A DNA stretch of 64,000 bases from NCBI GenBank assembly GCA_963707275.1, contig CAVPPH010000010.1:186001-250000 (forward strand), written 5' to 3'. Both the position numbers and the translations under genes were made by a program. Below the pieces are notes generated by a model. That model was not told where the DNA came from. It worked only from the letters and a program-made list of their open reading frames with translations, and made no database searches. This document shows positions 1 through 8,741 of the stretch, one piece after another (the stretch's first letter is position 1; each line of letters opens with the position of its first letter). The stretch comes from JACKBK01 sp963707275 (GTDB lineage: Bacteria > Chloroflexota > Anaerolineae > JAAEKA01).

Positions 1-439
1 GCCCGCTGAAGGTGAGACCGGCCCGCAGCAGACCGGCGACGCAGCGACGCTCAACATCATCGCGACGAGGGCCAGCGACGCATCACCGTCCGCGTGCCCA
101 AGACCGCGTTGGCCGACGCGCTGGGAATGCCGGTCGATGAGTTGAACCCGGATAGCTGGCAGCTATCTTGGCGTGGTGATGGGACAGGAAGGCTATCCAG
201 CCAGCGGCGTCTGGCGGGTCCGCGATGTCAATCCCGCGGCCGAGCAGTGGCGCTTCGGCGGCGCGCCGGCCAACAGCACGACACACACACGCATCATCGA
301 CGTCGCCCTGCCGGCTGGCTTCCCGCTGAGCCAGGAGCAGGGTCTGAGCATTTTCACGCCCCAGAATGTGCCGGCTACCAGCTTCGACGCCCTCAGCCCC
401 GACGACTTCGGCCAACTGCTGATGCTGACGGCGAACTGA
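1..439 (+). CDS. Glucodextranase-type C-terminal (DOMON-like) domain, 5'-truncated
   Basis: Only the C-terminal end of this protein lies in the window. The motifs VRVPKTALADALG, then GQEGYPASGVWR, RDVNPAAEQWRFGG and RIIDVALP are typical of the carbohydrate-binding DOMON-like module at the end of glucodextranase and GH57/GH15-type secreted glucanases. It would bind alpha-glucan outside the cell. The coding signal changes frame: VPKTALADALGMPVDEL (from about 97) is in one frame and GVVMGQEGYPASG follows in another, which implies an extra base near 160; a second shift near 65 is likely. The stop is TGA at 437-439. The catalytic part lies upstream of the window, so the full enzyme cannot be named. 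Confidence 0.6.
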
Positions 440-625
440 GACCCTTGCGCGTCCCGCCGGGAAGGCTTCAGCCTGCGGGACGCGCCTGCGAATGAATTCG
501 CAGGCTGATACAGCAAAGCCTGCTCAAGCAGGCTGCCGGACGACCTTTCTGTGCCACGCGCACATTCCATTGAGCTTGCTTCAGCATGCTTTCCTGTGCC
601 AGGCTGCGAATTCATTCGCAGACCC
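430..625. repeat. Cluster of short perfect inverted repeats
   Basis: The spacer between two plus-strand genes holds several tight hairpins: GCCTGCGAAT-GA-ATTCGCAGGC near 486-507, AGCCTGCT-CA-AGCAGGCT near 518-535, and TGCGAAT-TC-ATTCGCA near 606-621. All share the word GCAGGCT or TTCGCAG. They could act as terminator-like RNA stems for the upstream gene or be copies of a mobile palindromic repeat. No open frame here looks coding. Confidence 0.65.
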
Positions 626-668
626 TCAGTTGCCATTTCATATCCCCAGTGTTAAAATCCACCCTACC

Positions 669-1206
669 ATGCAGATCCGCTTCGCCACGCCCAGCGACAT
701 TCCCAACTGTCTGCAACTTGACGCATCTTCCGAGACCCGCCGGGTCTGGCAGCTTGACCTGCGCGAGAGTCGCGACCAGGTTTCCGCGCATCTGCGCTCG
801 GCCACCTTGCCGCGCGAGCTGCGCTTGGACTACCCCTCGCCCGATGACGCCCTGCTTGCTGCACTGGCAGCGCGGCTACTGCATCATGGTCGCTGAGGAT
901 TGGGCGGGCGACGGCGTGGTCGGCTACGTGGACATCGGCCCGGAGCCTGACATGCAGACCGGCTGGATCTGGCATCTGGTGATCGACCGGCGGCGGCGGC
1001 GGCAAGGCATCGGCACCACGTTGCTGCGCGCCGCGGTCCAGTGGAGCAGCGACCACCAGTTGCATCGCTTGATGGCGCCCATGCCCACTCAAAACGACCC
1101 CGCCGTGCGCTTTTTCCAGCGCCACGGGTTCGCCTTCTGCGGTTTTCACGACCGCTATTACCGGACAGGCAGCGTAGCACTGTTCTTCGGACGCGAGCTG
1201 CGGTGA
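669..1206 (+). CDS. GNAT-family N-acetyltransferase (frameshifted)
   Basis: This encodes a GCN5-related N-acetyltransferase of about 178 residues that would move an acetyl group from acetyl-CoA to an unknown amine. The first half (MQIRFATPSDIPNCLQLD) reads in one frame from ATG 669. After about 860 the protein continues in the next frame with YCIMVAEDW, GYVDIGPEP, the acetyl-CoA loop RRRRQGIGTTLLRAA (RxxGxG/A), and the usual end MPTQNDPAVRFFQRHGF. One indel near 855-865 explains the break. The substrate cannot be told from sequence; rimI-like activity is possible but unproven. Confidence 0.75.
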
Positions 1207-1312
1207 GGGTCAGAGATCAGAGGTCGGAGGTCAGAGGTCAGAAGCCAGCGGGCAGAAGGCAGAGATCAGGTTTCCTTGTTTTCCCTCCTTTTCCTCTTTT
1301 CCCTCCCATAAA
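1204..1312. repeat. Word-repeat spacer (GGTCAGAGG words, then TTCCCTC words)
   Basis: Two low-complexity word families abut here. From about 1207 to 1268 there are variants of GAGGTCAGAGATCAG, and from 1269 to 1311 a pyrimidine tract built from TTCCCT and TTTTCCTC. Both families recur in other spacers of this window (10255-10362, 12490-12603, 19940-20035, 27760-27866). The tract ends just before the ATG at 1315. Confidence 0.7.
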
Positions 1313-1314
1313 CC

Positions 1315-3345
1315 ATGTTCGGCATTGAGCTTCCCCCGTGGTCAGCTGTACTCGACCTGGCCAACCTCATCCTGTCGGCAGCCGTTGCGATCGTCGCGTT
1401 CTCGCTGCTGGCCTACGTGCTGGCCTACAACGTGGGCAGCCGGGTGGGACGGGCCTTCGCGGCGCTGCTGGCCTGTGTGCTCATCGTTTACACCGGCGAT
1501 GTCCTTCTTTACCTGGTTGCCCCCGAACAGACCGAACTGTGGCTGCGGCTGCAATGGCTGGGCATCCCCTTCGTCCCCGCCGCCTATTTTGACCTCTCCG
1601 ACGCGCTGCTACAGACGACCAACTCGATCTCGCGCCGGCGCACCCGCCTGGTCAACCTGAGCTACGGCTTCAGCGCGCTCATCAGCCTCCTGGCGCTGGC
1701 AACCAATCTGATCATCCAGAGCGGCGGCGGCGGCGAGAACCTCTACTATCTTGAGCCAGGCCCGCTCTTCCCGGTCTTCGTGGTCTACTTCTTCATCACA
1801 TCGGGCTACGGCCTCTACAACACCTACCGCGTGCGCCAGCGCTGCCTGACGCCGGCCTCGCGCCGCCGCGTCACCTATCTGATCGTCGCATTTCTGGCGC
1901 CTGGCCTGGGTGTCTTCCCGTACCTGATGCTTTCTGCGTTCACGGTCGATCCGTCGCGCAGCTTCGTCTCGCTGCTCACGCTGATCGGCAACATCGGCGT
2001 GGCGGTGATGCTGGTGGTGATGACCTACAGCATCGCCTACTACGGCGTGCTCAGCCCGGACCGGGTCGTCAAGCGCAGTCTGGTGGTCTTTCTGATCCGC
2101 GGCCCGCTGCTGGGCATTCTGGTGGTCGGAGCGATGCTGGTCCTGCCCAAGGTCGAGAACATCCTGGGACTGCCGCGCGAGTCCTTCGTGCTGCTGACAG
2201 TGGTTGCGCTGATCGTGCTGCTGCAACTGCTGATCGAGCTGGTCAAGCCGACCGTTGACAAGCTGATCTATAGCAGCGATCAGCAGGAGCTGATGGCGAT
2301 CCGCGAGCTGGACCGGCGACTGCTGACCTCCAGCGACCTGCGCCAGTACCTCGAAAACGCTCTGGTCGCACTGTGCGATTATCTGGGCGTTCCGGGCGGT
2401 TTCGTGGCGGTGGTCGCCGGGTCAGAGATATTTGTCGAGGCCGCGGCCGGCCCCAACGAGTTGATAAACGAGCTGCATCAGCGCGAGTGGCGGGACTTGT
2501 TGCTGGAAGCCAGCGCCCGCAACGACGACGAAGTCGGTCCGACGAGTGTAAGCTACGACGAATACTGGGTCTGGCCGCTGCGCACGCGCGGCAAGGAAAA
2601 CGCGCTGGGGTTGTTGGGCGTAGTGCGCCGGCCAGGTGAAGATGGCCCCAACGAAAGCGAACAACCGGTCGTCGCTGAGCTGGTGCACCGCGCCGAGACC
2701 GCGCTGGAGGATCGCCTCTTGCAGCAGGGCGTCTTCATGGCCGTGATGGAGATCATGCCCGACATCGAGCGCGTGCAGCGCTGGCGCAGCGTCGTCCCTT
2801 ACGTCGGCACGTCGCCGTTGGACCAGCCCCCCGAATCTGACTCGATTATCTACCAACCGGAGTTCAGCAAGTGGGTCAAAGATGCCCTCAGCCACTACTG
2901 GGGCGGGCCGAAATTGACCGACAGCCCGCTGCTGCGTCTGCAAGTCGTCAACCGCGCCATCGAGCAGGAGGGCGGCAACCCGACCAAGGGGCTGCGCTCC
3001 GTCCTCGCGCAGGCAATCGAGGACATGCGCCCTGAAGGCCAGCGTCAGATGACCGCTTCGGAATGGCTGCTCTACAACATCCTGGAGTTGAAGTTCATCC
3101 AGGGCAAACCGGTGCGCGAGATCGCCAACCGCCTGGCCATGAGCGAGTCCGATCTCTACCGCAAACAGCGGGTCGCCATCGAGCAGGTCGCGCAGAAAAT
3201 CATCGAACTGGAAGCTGAGAACGGCGGGGATGCAGAAGTGGCTGCGATCGCTTCATCCACTTTGCAGGATGTCGCCACGGAGCAACAACCGCGTCGTCAA
3301 TCCAAGAAAAATGGCAAGGCTGCGGCCCAAGCCGAGTCCAAGTGA
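1315..3345 (+). CDS. 7TM-GAF-like membrane sensor with C-terminal HTH-like segment, no kinase domain
   Basis: An intact 676-residue protein. Residues 1 to about 310 are mostly hydrophobic, with eight or nine membrane spans, and resemble the 7TM region found at the N-terminus of some histidine kinases. A soluble region of about residues 330-480 looks like a GAF-type sensor. Near residues 597-635 the segment REIANRLAMSESDLYRKQR looks like a helix-turn-helix followed by a short helix. The C-terminus is charged and Ala/Lys rich. H-box and ATP-binding motifs of histidine kinases are absent. The protein may bind DNA or a partner in response to a membrane signal; this is inference. It is followed by convergent genes, so it is probably monocistronic. 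Confidence 0.7.
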   Translation: MFGIELPPWSAVLDLANLILSAAVAIVAFSLLAYVLAYNVGSRVGRAFAALLACVLIVYTGDVLLYLVAPEQTELWLRLQWLGIPFVPAAYFDLSDALLQTTNSISRRRTRLVNLSYGFSALISLLALATNLIIQSGGGGENLYYLEPGPLFPVFVVYFFITSGYGLYNTYRVRQRCLTPASRRRVTYLIVAFLAPGLGVFPYLMLSAFTVDPSRSFVSLLTLIGNIGVAVMLVVMTYSIAYYGVLSPDRVVKRSLVVFLIRGPLLGILVVGAMLVLPKVENILGLPRESFVLLTVVALIVLLQLLIELVKPTVDKLIYSSDQQELMAIRELDRRLLTSSDLRQYLENALVALCDYLGVPGGFVAVVAGSEIFVEAAAGPNELINELHQREWRDLLLEASARNDDEVGPTSVSYDEYWVWPLRTRGKENALGLLGVVRRPGEDGPNESEQPVVAELVHRAETALEDRLLQQGVFMAVMEIMPDIERVQRWRSVVPYVGTSPLDQPPESDSIIYQPEFSKWVKDALSHYWGGPKLTDSPLLRLQVVNRAIEQEGGNPTKGLRSVLAQAIEDMRPEGQRQMTASEWLLYNILELKFIQGKPVREIANRLAMSESDLYRKQRVAIEQVAQKIIELEAENGGDAEVAAIASSTLQDVATEQQPRRQSKKNGKAAAQAESK

Positions 3346-3393
3346 CGCAATCCTGATGAAAAGGGCCAGCCGGGGAAGATCGAAATCAAGCTC

Positions 3394-3468
3394 GCGTCCA
3401 TAAACAACGTTCCGGTGTTAGCCAGCTCAGAAGACCGGCCAAAGCGGCAACTATTTGATGGACGCGTA
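3394..3468 (-). repeat. 75-bp dispersed MITE-like element, copy 1
   Basis: Read on the minus strand, these 75 bases align without gaps to 57961-58035 on the plus strand, at about 63 of 75 identical by hand count. Both copies contain CCGCTTTGGCCGGTCT and ACACCGGAA, and end in GGACGC next to GACGCGTC-type boundaries. The copy lies between convergent genes. It has no coding potential. Confidence 0.8.
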
Positions 3469-4032
3469 CTAAGCCAACTCAATCCGGGAAATACAGCGCC
3501 ATACCGGGTCAGCCGGGCCGCGCTGCATCAATTGCAGATGCCTGACAGGAATAACCCAGCGGTGCTTGTTCCAGTCGCTGGCGCGCAGTTCATCCAGCAG
3601 GGCTTCGCTGGCGACCCGCGTAAGGCGCATTGCCAGGGTCAAATGCGGTGTAAAGTGCTGCCCGTGCTTGTCGCCACCAAGCGCTTCGAGCAACGCCCTC
3701 CGCGCAGCCATTAAGCCATCGTTTGTCTCCACTCCAAAATAGACAACAGCAGCCTGTGGAAGAAACGAGTGAATCCCGCCCACAACCAGGTCAAATGGCT
3801 TGATTACCCGAGCCACCAAACTCAGACTGTCGATGGCTTCGGATTCGTTCTCAGGTATCGCCAGTCCGTTTCGCCAATACGTTCCTGCCAATGTCACGTG
3901 CGGCGGCGTGATGGACGCGGTCTTGGGGTCCAGTTGTTCGCGCAACATCTGAATGCGGACGCCGGTCTCGCCTTCAGGAAACGCTCCGACGAAAATCCGG
4001 TAGTCTCCCGGCATCAGAAATTCCTCCGCCAA
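3469..4032 (-). CDS. 2H phosphoesterase, 2'-5' RNA ligase (LigT/ThpR) family
   Basis: A 187-residue protein with two H-x-T/S-x signatures, HVTLAG near residue 44 and HFTPHLTLAMR near residue 132, that define the 2H phosphoesterase fold. Family members open 2',3'-cyclic phosphates or ligate 2'-5' RNA ends. The first ATG is at 4032, but a second at 4014 (MPGDYRIFVGAF) matches the usual family start better. The gene is complete and converges on the 7TM gene. The substrate is unknown; a cyclic phosphodiesterase acting on RNA or nucleotide products is the safest reading. Confidence 0.8.
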   Translation of the reverse strand: MAEEFLMPGDYRIFVGAFPEGETGVRIQMLREQLDPKTASITPPHVTLAGTYWRNGLAIPENESEAIDSLSLVARVIKPFDLVVGGIHSFLPQAAVVYFGVETNDGLMAARRALLEALGGDKHGQHFTPHLTLAMRLTRVASEALLDELRASDWNKHRWVIPVRHLQLMQRGPADPVWRCISRIELA

Positions 4033-4101
4033 AGCCGCATCAAGCCTTCGGTCATCACAACGAAATCCCGGCGAAAATCACCCTGACGCGACGTTCGTAC
4101 G

Positions 4102-4896
4102 CTAGGGTTCAATCTCCGCCACCGACTCGACGATCAATGAGGGCTGATAGGGGAAGCGAGCCACATCCTCGCGTTTGGTCACGCCAGTCAACACCAGAAC
4201 AGTGCCCAGGCCGGCCTGCACGCCGCCGATGATGTCGGTGTCCATACGGTCGCCTACCATGATCGTGTCCTCGGAGTGGATGTCCAGGTAGTTCAGCGCC
4301 ATACGCATCATCAGCGGGTTGGGTTTGCCCACGAAGAAAGGGCTGACCCCCGTGGCTTTCTCGATCAGCGCGGCCATCGCGCCGCAGGCCGGCACCAGAC
4401 CGCCCTCGCCCGGTCCCGACGGGTCAGGATTTGTAGCGAAGAAGTGCGCGCCAGCCGCGACCAGGCGAATTGCGCGCGTGATATGCTCCAGGTTGTAGCT
4501 GTGCGTCTCGCCCAGCACGACGTAGTCGGGATCTACGTCGGTGATAACGAAGCCACTGCTGTGCAACACTGACGTCAGACCGCTCTCGCCGATCACGAAA
4601 GCGGTCGCCCCCGGCTTCTGCGCCAGCAGGAACTGGGCGGTCGCCATAGCCGAGGTGAAGATACGCTCGGCTGGTATATCCAGCCCGGCGAGGTTCAGGC
4701 GGTGCGCCAGGTCGCCCGGCGTGTAGAGTGGGTTGTTGGTCAACACCAGGAAGTTGACGCCGCGTGCCCGCAGCCGCTCGATAAACTGGCCTGCGCCCGG
4801 AATCGGCGTGCGACCATGCACCAGCACGCCGTCCATATCGATCAGATAGTTTTTGTTTTCAAGGATCTTGTTTGACATTTCTGCTTTCTCTGTCAT
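4102..4896 (-). CDS. HAD-IIA sugar/nucleotide phosphatase (NagD-like)
   Basis: This 264-residue haloacid dehalogenase hydrolase has motif I DMDGVLVHG, motif II LVLTNN, the motif III lysine in VGKPNPLM, and motif IV VGDRMDTDIIGG. The order and spacing fit subclass IIA (NagD, AraL, pNPPase). It probably removes phosphate from a small sugar or nucleotide phosphate in the cytoplasm. ATG codons at 4896 and 4878 are both possible; the second, MSNKILENKNYLIDMDG, gives a more usual N-terminus. NagD is linked to amino-sugar use in enterobacteria, but here it is separated from nagA and nagB by over 14 kb, so no symbol is given. Confidence 0.85.
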   Translation of the reverse strand: MTEKAEMSNKILENKNYLIDMDGVLVHGRTPIPGAGQFIERLRARGVNFLVLTNNPLYTPGDLAHRLNLAGLDIPAERIFTSAMATAQFLLAQKPGATAFVIGESGLTSVLHSSGFVITDVDPDYVVLGETHSYNLEHITRAIRLVAAGAHFFATNPDPSGPGEGGLVPACGAMAALIEKATGVSPFFVGKPNPLMMRMALNYLDIHSEDTIMVGDRMDTDIIGGVQAGLGTVLVLTGVTKREDVARFPYQPSLIVESVAEIEP

Positions 4897-4917
4897 GAAG
4901 TAGCTGCACCGCTTGCG

Positions 4918-5412
4918 TTACCAGCCGCGCGTGCCTTGATCGCCCTTGAACGGGCCAACGATATCGCGCGTGATCCAGCCACCGTAGAACTCGCCCGGCT
5001 GTGGCGTCACCAACTCACCATCGACATAGCACGCATCCATCCGCTGGGCGTAGAACGCGACGTAGTCTCTGATGTTGGCAAACGCAGCCTCTGGCTCCGG
5101 GTAGAACCAGGCTGCGTTCAGCTCGCGCACATCGCCGACGGTTACGGTGTAATACCACGCCTGGCCCTTCCACTCGCACAGGCTGCGACCAGTCGTCTGC
5201 GCCAGATACTGCATCTGGATGTCGGCAGGTGGTAGGTAGTACACCGGTGGATGACTGGTTTCCAGCACCCGCATCGCGTTGTGCGTGTCGGCGATAATGA
5301 CGCCGTTCAACACGACCCGCAGGTGCTTACCTGTCGGCTCAACGATGGGCGGCCGCGGATAGTCCCAGACCGACTCTTGTCCCGGCTTTGGAGAAATACG
5401 TTTGGGTTTCAT
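4918..5412 (-). CDS. DUF427 family protein
   Basis: A complete 164-residue DUF427 protein. It shows the paired repeat of the family: VVLNGVIIADTHNAMRVLE followed by PPADIQMQYLAQTTGRSLCEWKG, then the second half with VAFYAQRMDACYVDGE. It is predicted to be soluble with a beta-tent fold and has no established biochemical role. It starts 5 bases after the stop of the upstream gene, so the two are probably co-transcribed. Confidence 0.85.
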   Translation of the reverse strand: MKPKRISPKPGQESVWDYPRPPIVEPTGKHLRVVLNGVIIADTHNAMRVLETSHPPVYYLPPADIQMQYLAQTTGRSLCEWKGQAWYYTVTVGDVRELNAAWFYPEPEAAFANIRDYVAFYAQRMDACYVDGELVTPQPGEFYGGWITRDIVGPFKGDQGTRGW

Positions 5413-5417
5413 GTGAG

Positions 5418-6479
5418 TTACTCCGCTCGTGTCAAAACAGGGCCGCCGGACGTATCCTGCACCTGCCAGCCCAGCGTTTCGATCTCATGGCGCAGCGCAT
5501 CAGCTTTGGACCAATCGCGCTGCAACCGGGCTTCCTGACGCTGCCGGCTCAGTGCCACGACCCACGCTGGGGCGTCTGCCGGCCCAGGCATGCTGGCAGT
5601 CTCAGCCGCGGCCTGCGCCCACACTGCGGGCGGGACATCATCCAGTTGTTCAGGCATCCGGTAGTCGCCAAGTACCGCCAGATCGAAACTGACGCCGCGT
5701 TCGAACTGCTGCTGCCGGCCAGCGCGCTGCACGATCACGCCGCCGCGGCCCCGGACGCGACCTTGTCCGGCCGCAACGTCCAGAATCAGCGCGGTGTGCT
5801 CGTCGATGCCAACAATAGTAGCATCGGAAGGAAGGAGCCGCTGCAACTGCTCGAAGCGAGCCTGCCCCATGAAACAACGGCTGGTGTCAAGCTCCTGGCC
5901 GCCGTCGCTGTTGTCCCAGTGTGGCACGACCGTGAGCGAAAGCCCGAACGAAGCCAGCAGATCCAGGCCGTGGATCCAATGCAGGTCAGCGCCGACCTTG
6001 TAGATCTCGTAGACCGGCAAGGCCTGCTGGCCAACAGCGATGGCTGCGGCGCTTGCCAGCACCAGCGACGCGCCGAGCCAGTGCCGCGCCCGCAGCGCGT
6101 GCCAGACAGCGCTATCCTGTAGCTGCCGCGCCACGTAGGAAGGGCTGCCCGGCCCAAGAAAGATGACATTGCTCTGTAAAACGGCGCGAGCGAGGTTTGG
6201 GTCGTCCGGACTGTGAGCGGTGCCGCGCCGGCGGGCCGCAACGACCTGCACAGACGGCTGGTAATTCTGCAATCGCTCACACAGGAAGTCCGCGATGCGG
6301 CCTGCCACCCGCGCCGAGTTGGGCTCGAAGCCGGCCGGTGTTTCGAGGATCGCAACGAGCGGCGGTTCGTCCAAAGTCGAGAAGAGCCAGTCGAACACCT
6401 TGCGACCGCTGGCGGAGGTCTCTCCTGACCCGAACAGCACAATGGTGCCAGGATGTGGTGATGCTTCGTAAGCTGACAT
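5418..6479 (-). CDS. Peptidase S51/cyanophycinase-like domain fused to a CysRS C-terminal-type helical domain
   Basis: This intact protein of 353 residues has two parts. Residues 1 to about 270 look like a class I glutamine-amidotransferase-like fold of the peptidase S51 group: GTIVLFGSGETSASG, a Rossmann core, VIFLGPGSPSYVARQL, and a nucleophile-elbow-like segment LVLASAAAIAVGQ. In that segment alanine occupies the place where S51 enzymes carry serine (GxSAGA), so catalysis is doubtful. The last 60 residues (LSRQRQEARLQRDWSKADALR, then EIETLGWQVQDTSGG) match the C-terminal tail of cysteinyl-tRNA synthetase. No synthetase core is present. The role is unknown. Confidence 0.7.
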   Translation of the reverse strand: MSAYEASPHPGTIVLFGSGETSASGRKVFDWLFSTLDEPPLVAILETPAGFEPNSARVAGRIADFLCERLQNYQPSVQVVAARRRGTAHSPDDPNLARAVLQSNVIFLGPGSPSYVARQLQDSAVWHALRARHWLGASLVLASAAAIAVGQQALPVYEIYKVGADLHWIHGLDLLASFGLSLTVVPHWDNSDGGQELDTSRCFMGQARFEQLQRLLPSDATIVGIDEHTALILDVAAGQGRVRGRGGVIVQRAGRQQQFERGVSFDLAVLGDYRMPEQLDDVPPAVWAQAAAETASMPGPADAPAWVVALSRQRQEARLQRDWSKADALRHEIETLGWQVQDTSGGPVLTRAE

Positions 6480-6521
6480 GACAACGGTCAGCTAGCGCTC
6501 GCGCGTTGCCGCGCCAGCAGG

Positions 6522-7886
6522 CTAGCCGCTCAGCTCCCAGAAGCGTTCCCAGGTTGCCGCGGCAGCCCGGCGGCTGGCGGCGGCGATAGCTGCCTCGTCC
6601 AGCGTCAGCAGCACGCGATCGCGCATCAGCCACTTGCCCGCGACCATGGTGTGCGTCACGTGGCTGCCGCTGACGCCGAACAGGATGTGCCAGGGCAGGT
6701 TGTCCGCAGTCATCGGCGTGGTGGCGTGGTAGTCCAGCAGGATCAGGTCCGCGGCTGCGCCGGGGCTGAGCTCGCCCAGCGGCTGCGGGAAATACTGGCG
6801 GGCCAGCGCCGCGTTGTGGCGGTACGCCATGTCGATCACCTGATTGCCGGGCATGGCACGCGGGTCGTTGCGCCACGCCTTGTGCAGCAGATAGGCGGTC
6901 TTCATTTCGGTGAACATGTCGTTGGAGAAGCCGTCGTTGCCCAGCAGCACCGGCATCCCGGCCCGCAACATGGCCGGCACGTCAGCCACGCCCACCGCGT
7001 TGTTCATGTTGCTGCGTCGGCTGATGCGTCACCCACGACCCGCTGTCGCGCAGCGTCTCCATCTCCCAGGCGTCGATGGCCGTCACGTGGGCGACGATGG
7101 TGCGCGGCCCCAGAATTCCCAGCGCTTGCAGGCGGTCGATGGTGCGCAGGCCGTATTTCGCCAGGCTGTCCTCCTCGTCGGCCGGCCCCTCGGCGGCGTG
7201 GATGTGGAAACCGACGTCGCCCAGCGCCTCCGCTTCGGCCACGCACTGCGCCAGCGTCTCGTCGCTCAGGCTCAGCGACGCGTGCAGCCCAAAGGTGCCG
7301 GCCAGCAGTGGCGATGCGACCGGGCTGGCGCGTCCGCTTGATGAAGCGGACGTTCTCGGCGATGCTCGCGGCCGCGCCTTCCGGCCCGTTGCGGTCGGTG
7401 ACCTCGTAGCACAGGCAGGCGCGCAGCCCGGCCGCCTCCACCGCGCCGGCGATGATGTCCAGGCTGCCGTCGATCTCCATCGGGCTGGCGTGGTGATCGA
7501 ACAGGGTGGTCGTGCCGTTGCGGATCGCGTCCACGAGGCAGACCAGCGCGCTGTAGAGCACGCCGTCGTCGTCCAGCGCCCGGTCCAGCGTCCACCACAG
7601 CCGGTGCAGGATTTCCGGGAAGTCCTTGGGCGCGGGGCCGGGAATGTAGAGGCCGCGCGCGAACGCGCCGTAGAAATGGGTGTGGCGAGCAGATGTTGCC
7701 CGGCATCAGCAGCTTGCCGCCGGCATCTTCGCGCGGCAGGTCAGGATGCGCCGCCAGCAACTCGGCCGCCGTGCCCACTGCCGTGATCTTGCCACCCTCG
7801 ATGATGATTGCACCGTCCTCGATAACGCGGTTCGCGTCGCCGAATGTACAAATCGTCGCGTTGTATATCAGCAGGCTGTCAGACAT
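6522..7886 (-). CDS. ssnA: SsnA-type putative aminohydrolase (amidohydrolase superfamily), frameshifted
   Basis: Frame-corrected, this is a metal-dependent amidohydrolase of about 450 residues: LLIYNATICTFGDANRVIE at the start, then YSALVCLVDAIRNGTTTLFD, HHASPMEIDGSLDIIA, CYEVTDRNGPEG, FHIHAAEGPADEEDS and VLLGNDGFSNDMFTEM. The last two hold the expected metal His and Asp residues. The order matches SsnA, a chlorohydrolase/deaminase-like protein often near purine catabolic genes. Indels near 7682, 7327 and 7017 break the frame; the conserved HTHF metal site spans the first one. No other purine-degradation gene is nearby, so its substrate here is open. Confidence 0.75.
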
Positions 7887-7954
7887 GGCTTGTTCTTACC
7901 TCCTGAATCGATACCAGGCGTTGGCTATGATCGTTCGATGTCATAAAACAGAGA

Positions 7955-8070
7955 GTTATGGACAGGGTTTACATGATTCACAGGATTGATCAGAAACACG
8001 TCCCGGGACAATCAGGCATGGTGGGTCAATAGAACCAATCCTGTTAATTCTGCAACTCCTGCCAAAATGA
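7955..8070. repeat. Spacer with ATCCTGTTAAT-type repeat words
   Basis: The 199-base spacer between ssnA and the Nudix gene contains the words ACAGGGTTTACATGATTC, ACAGGATTGATC and, inverted, AATCCTGTTAATTCTG. These are spaced copies of a widespread intergenic repeat type. No promoter or coding sequence is evident. Confidence 0.5.
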
Positions 8071-8085
8071 TCGGAGCCCATAAGT

Positions 8086-8624
8086 TCAAATCCGCAGCAA
8101 CGCGAGTGCCATGGCAGTCGTCCACGACATGACCTTGAACTCGCCGGCCTTCAGCGCGGCTTCGACCTCATCGCGGCTGAGGCAGTAGCAGCTCCTGGTT
8201 CTCCAGGTCGTCTGCGTCCGGCTCGGCCACGGGAACGGCGTCGAGCGCCAGGTACAGATAGCCGGTCGCGATGCCGCGGTTGCCGCCGACCACATAGTTG
8301 CCCGAGGTCGATCCATTGACTGGCAGCGTAGCCGGTTTCCTCCAGCAGCTCGCGTTGCGCAGCCGCCAGCGGGTTTTCACCTGGCTCCAGGTAACCGCCC
8401 ACCGGCGCCAGCGACGTGCCTTCGATGCCGTACTTGTTCTGGCGAAAGACGAGGAACTCGCCCGCGCCCGTCACAGGGACGACGTTGACGTAGTCGGGCG
8501 TGATGATCCAGGGCCAGTCGGGAATGATCCGCCCGTCGGGCAACAGAACTTCGTGTTCCTCGACCGAGAGGTACTTGCTGTGATCCAGAATGGTGCGGCG
8601 CTCAAGGGTTTTCCAGGGTTGCAT
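8086..8624 (-). CDS. Nudix hydrolase (ADP-sugar pyrophosphatase-like), frameshifted
   Basis: The Nudix box GGYLEPGENP..RELLEETGY (Gx5Ex7REUxEExGU) is complete and lies about 80 residues from the start. Upstream, IITPDYVNVVPVTGAGEFLVFRQ is the usual beta-strand that precedes it in ADP-ribose or ADP-sugar pyrophosphatases. The start is taken as ATG 8624 (MQPWKTLERRTIL) rather than an alternative 18 bases upstream. After the box the frame changes twice (near 8320 and 8185); in turn these frames give NYVVGGNRGIATGYLYLAL and then a normal C-terminus ending in ALALLRI. It may clean up activated sugars or nucleotide sugars. Confidence 0.8.
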
Positions 8625-8741
8625 GATAGCGCCATTGTACAACAGGTTGGTGCTTTGTCATACCGGTGAACTCAGGACAGATTACCAACGCTGGCTCGGT
8701 TGCCCCTTCCGGGGTGCAAGCAAAGACCGGCGAGAGCGGGG

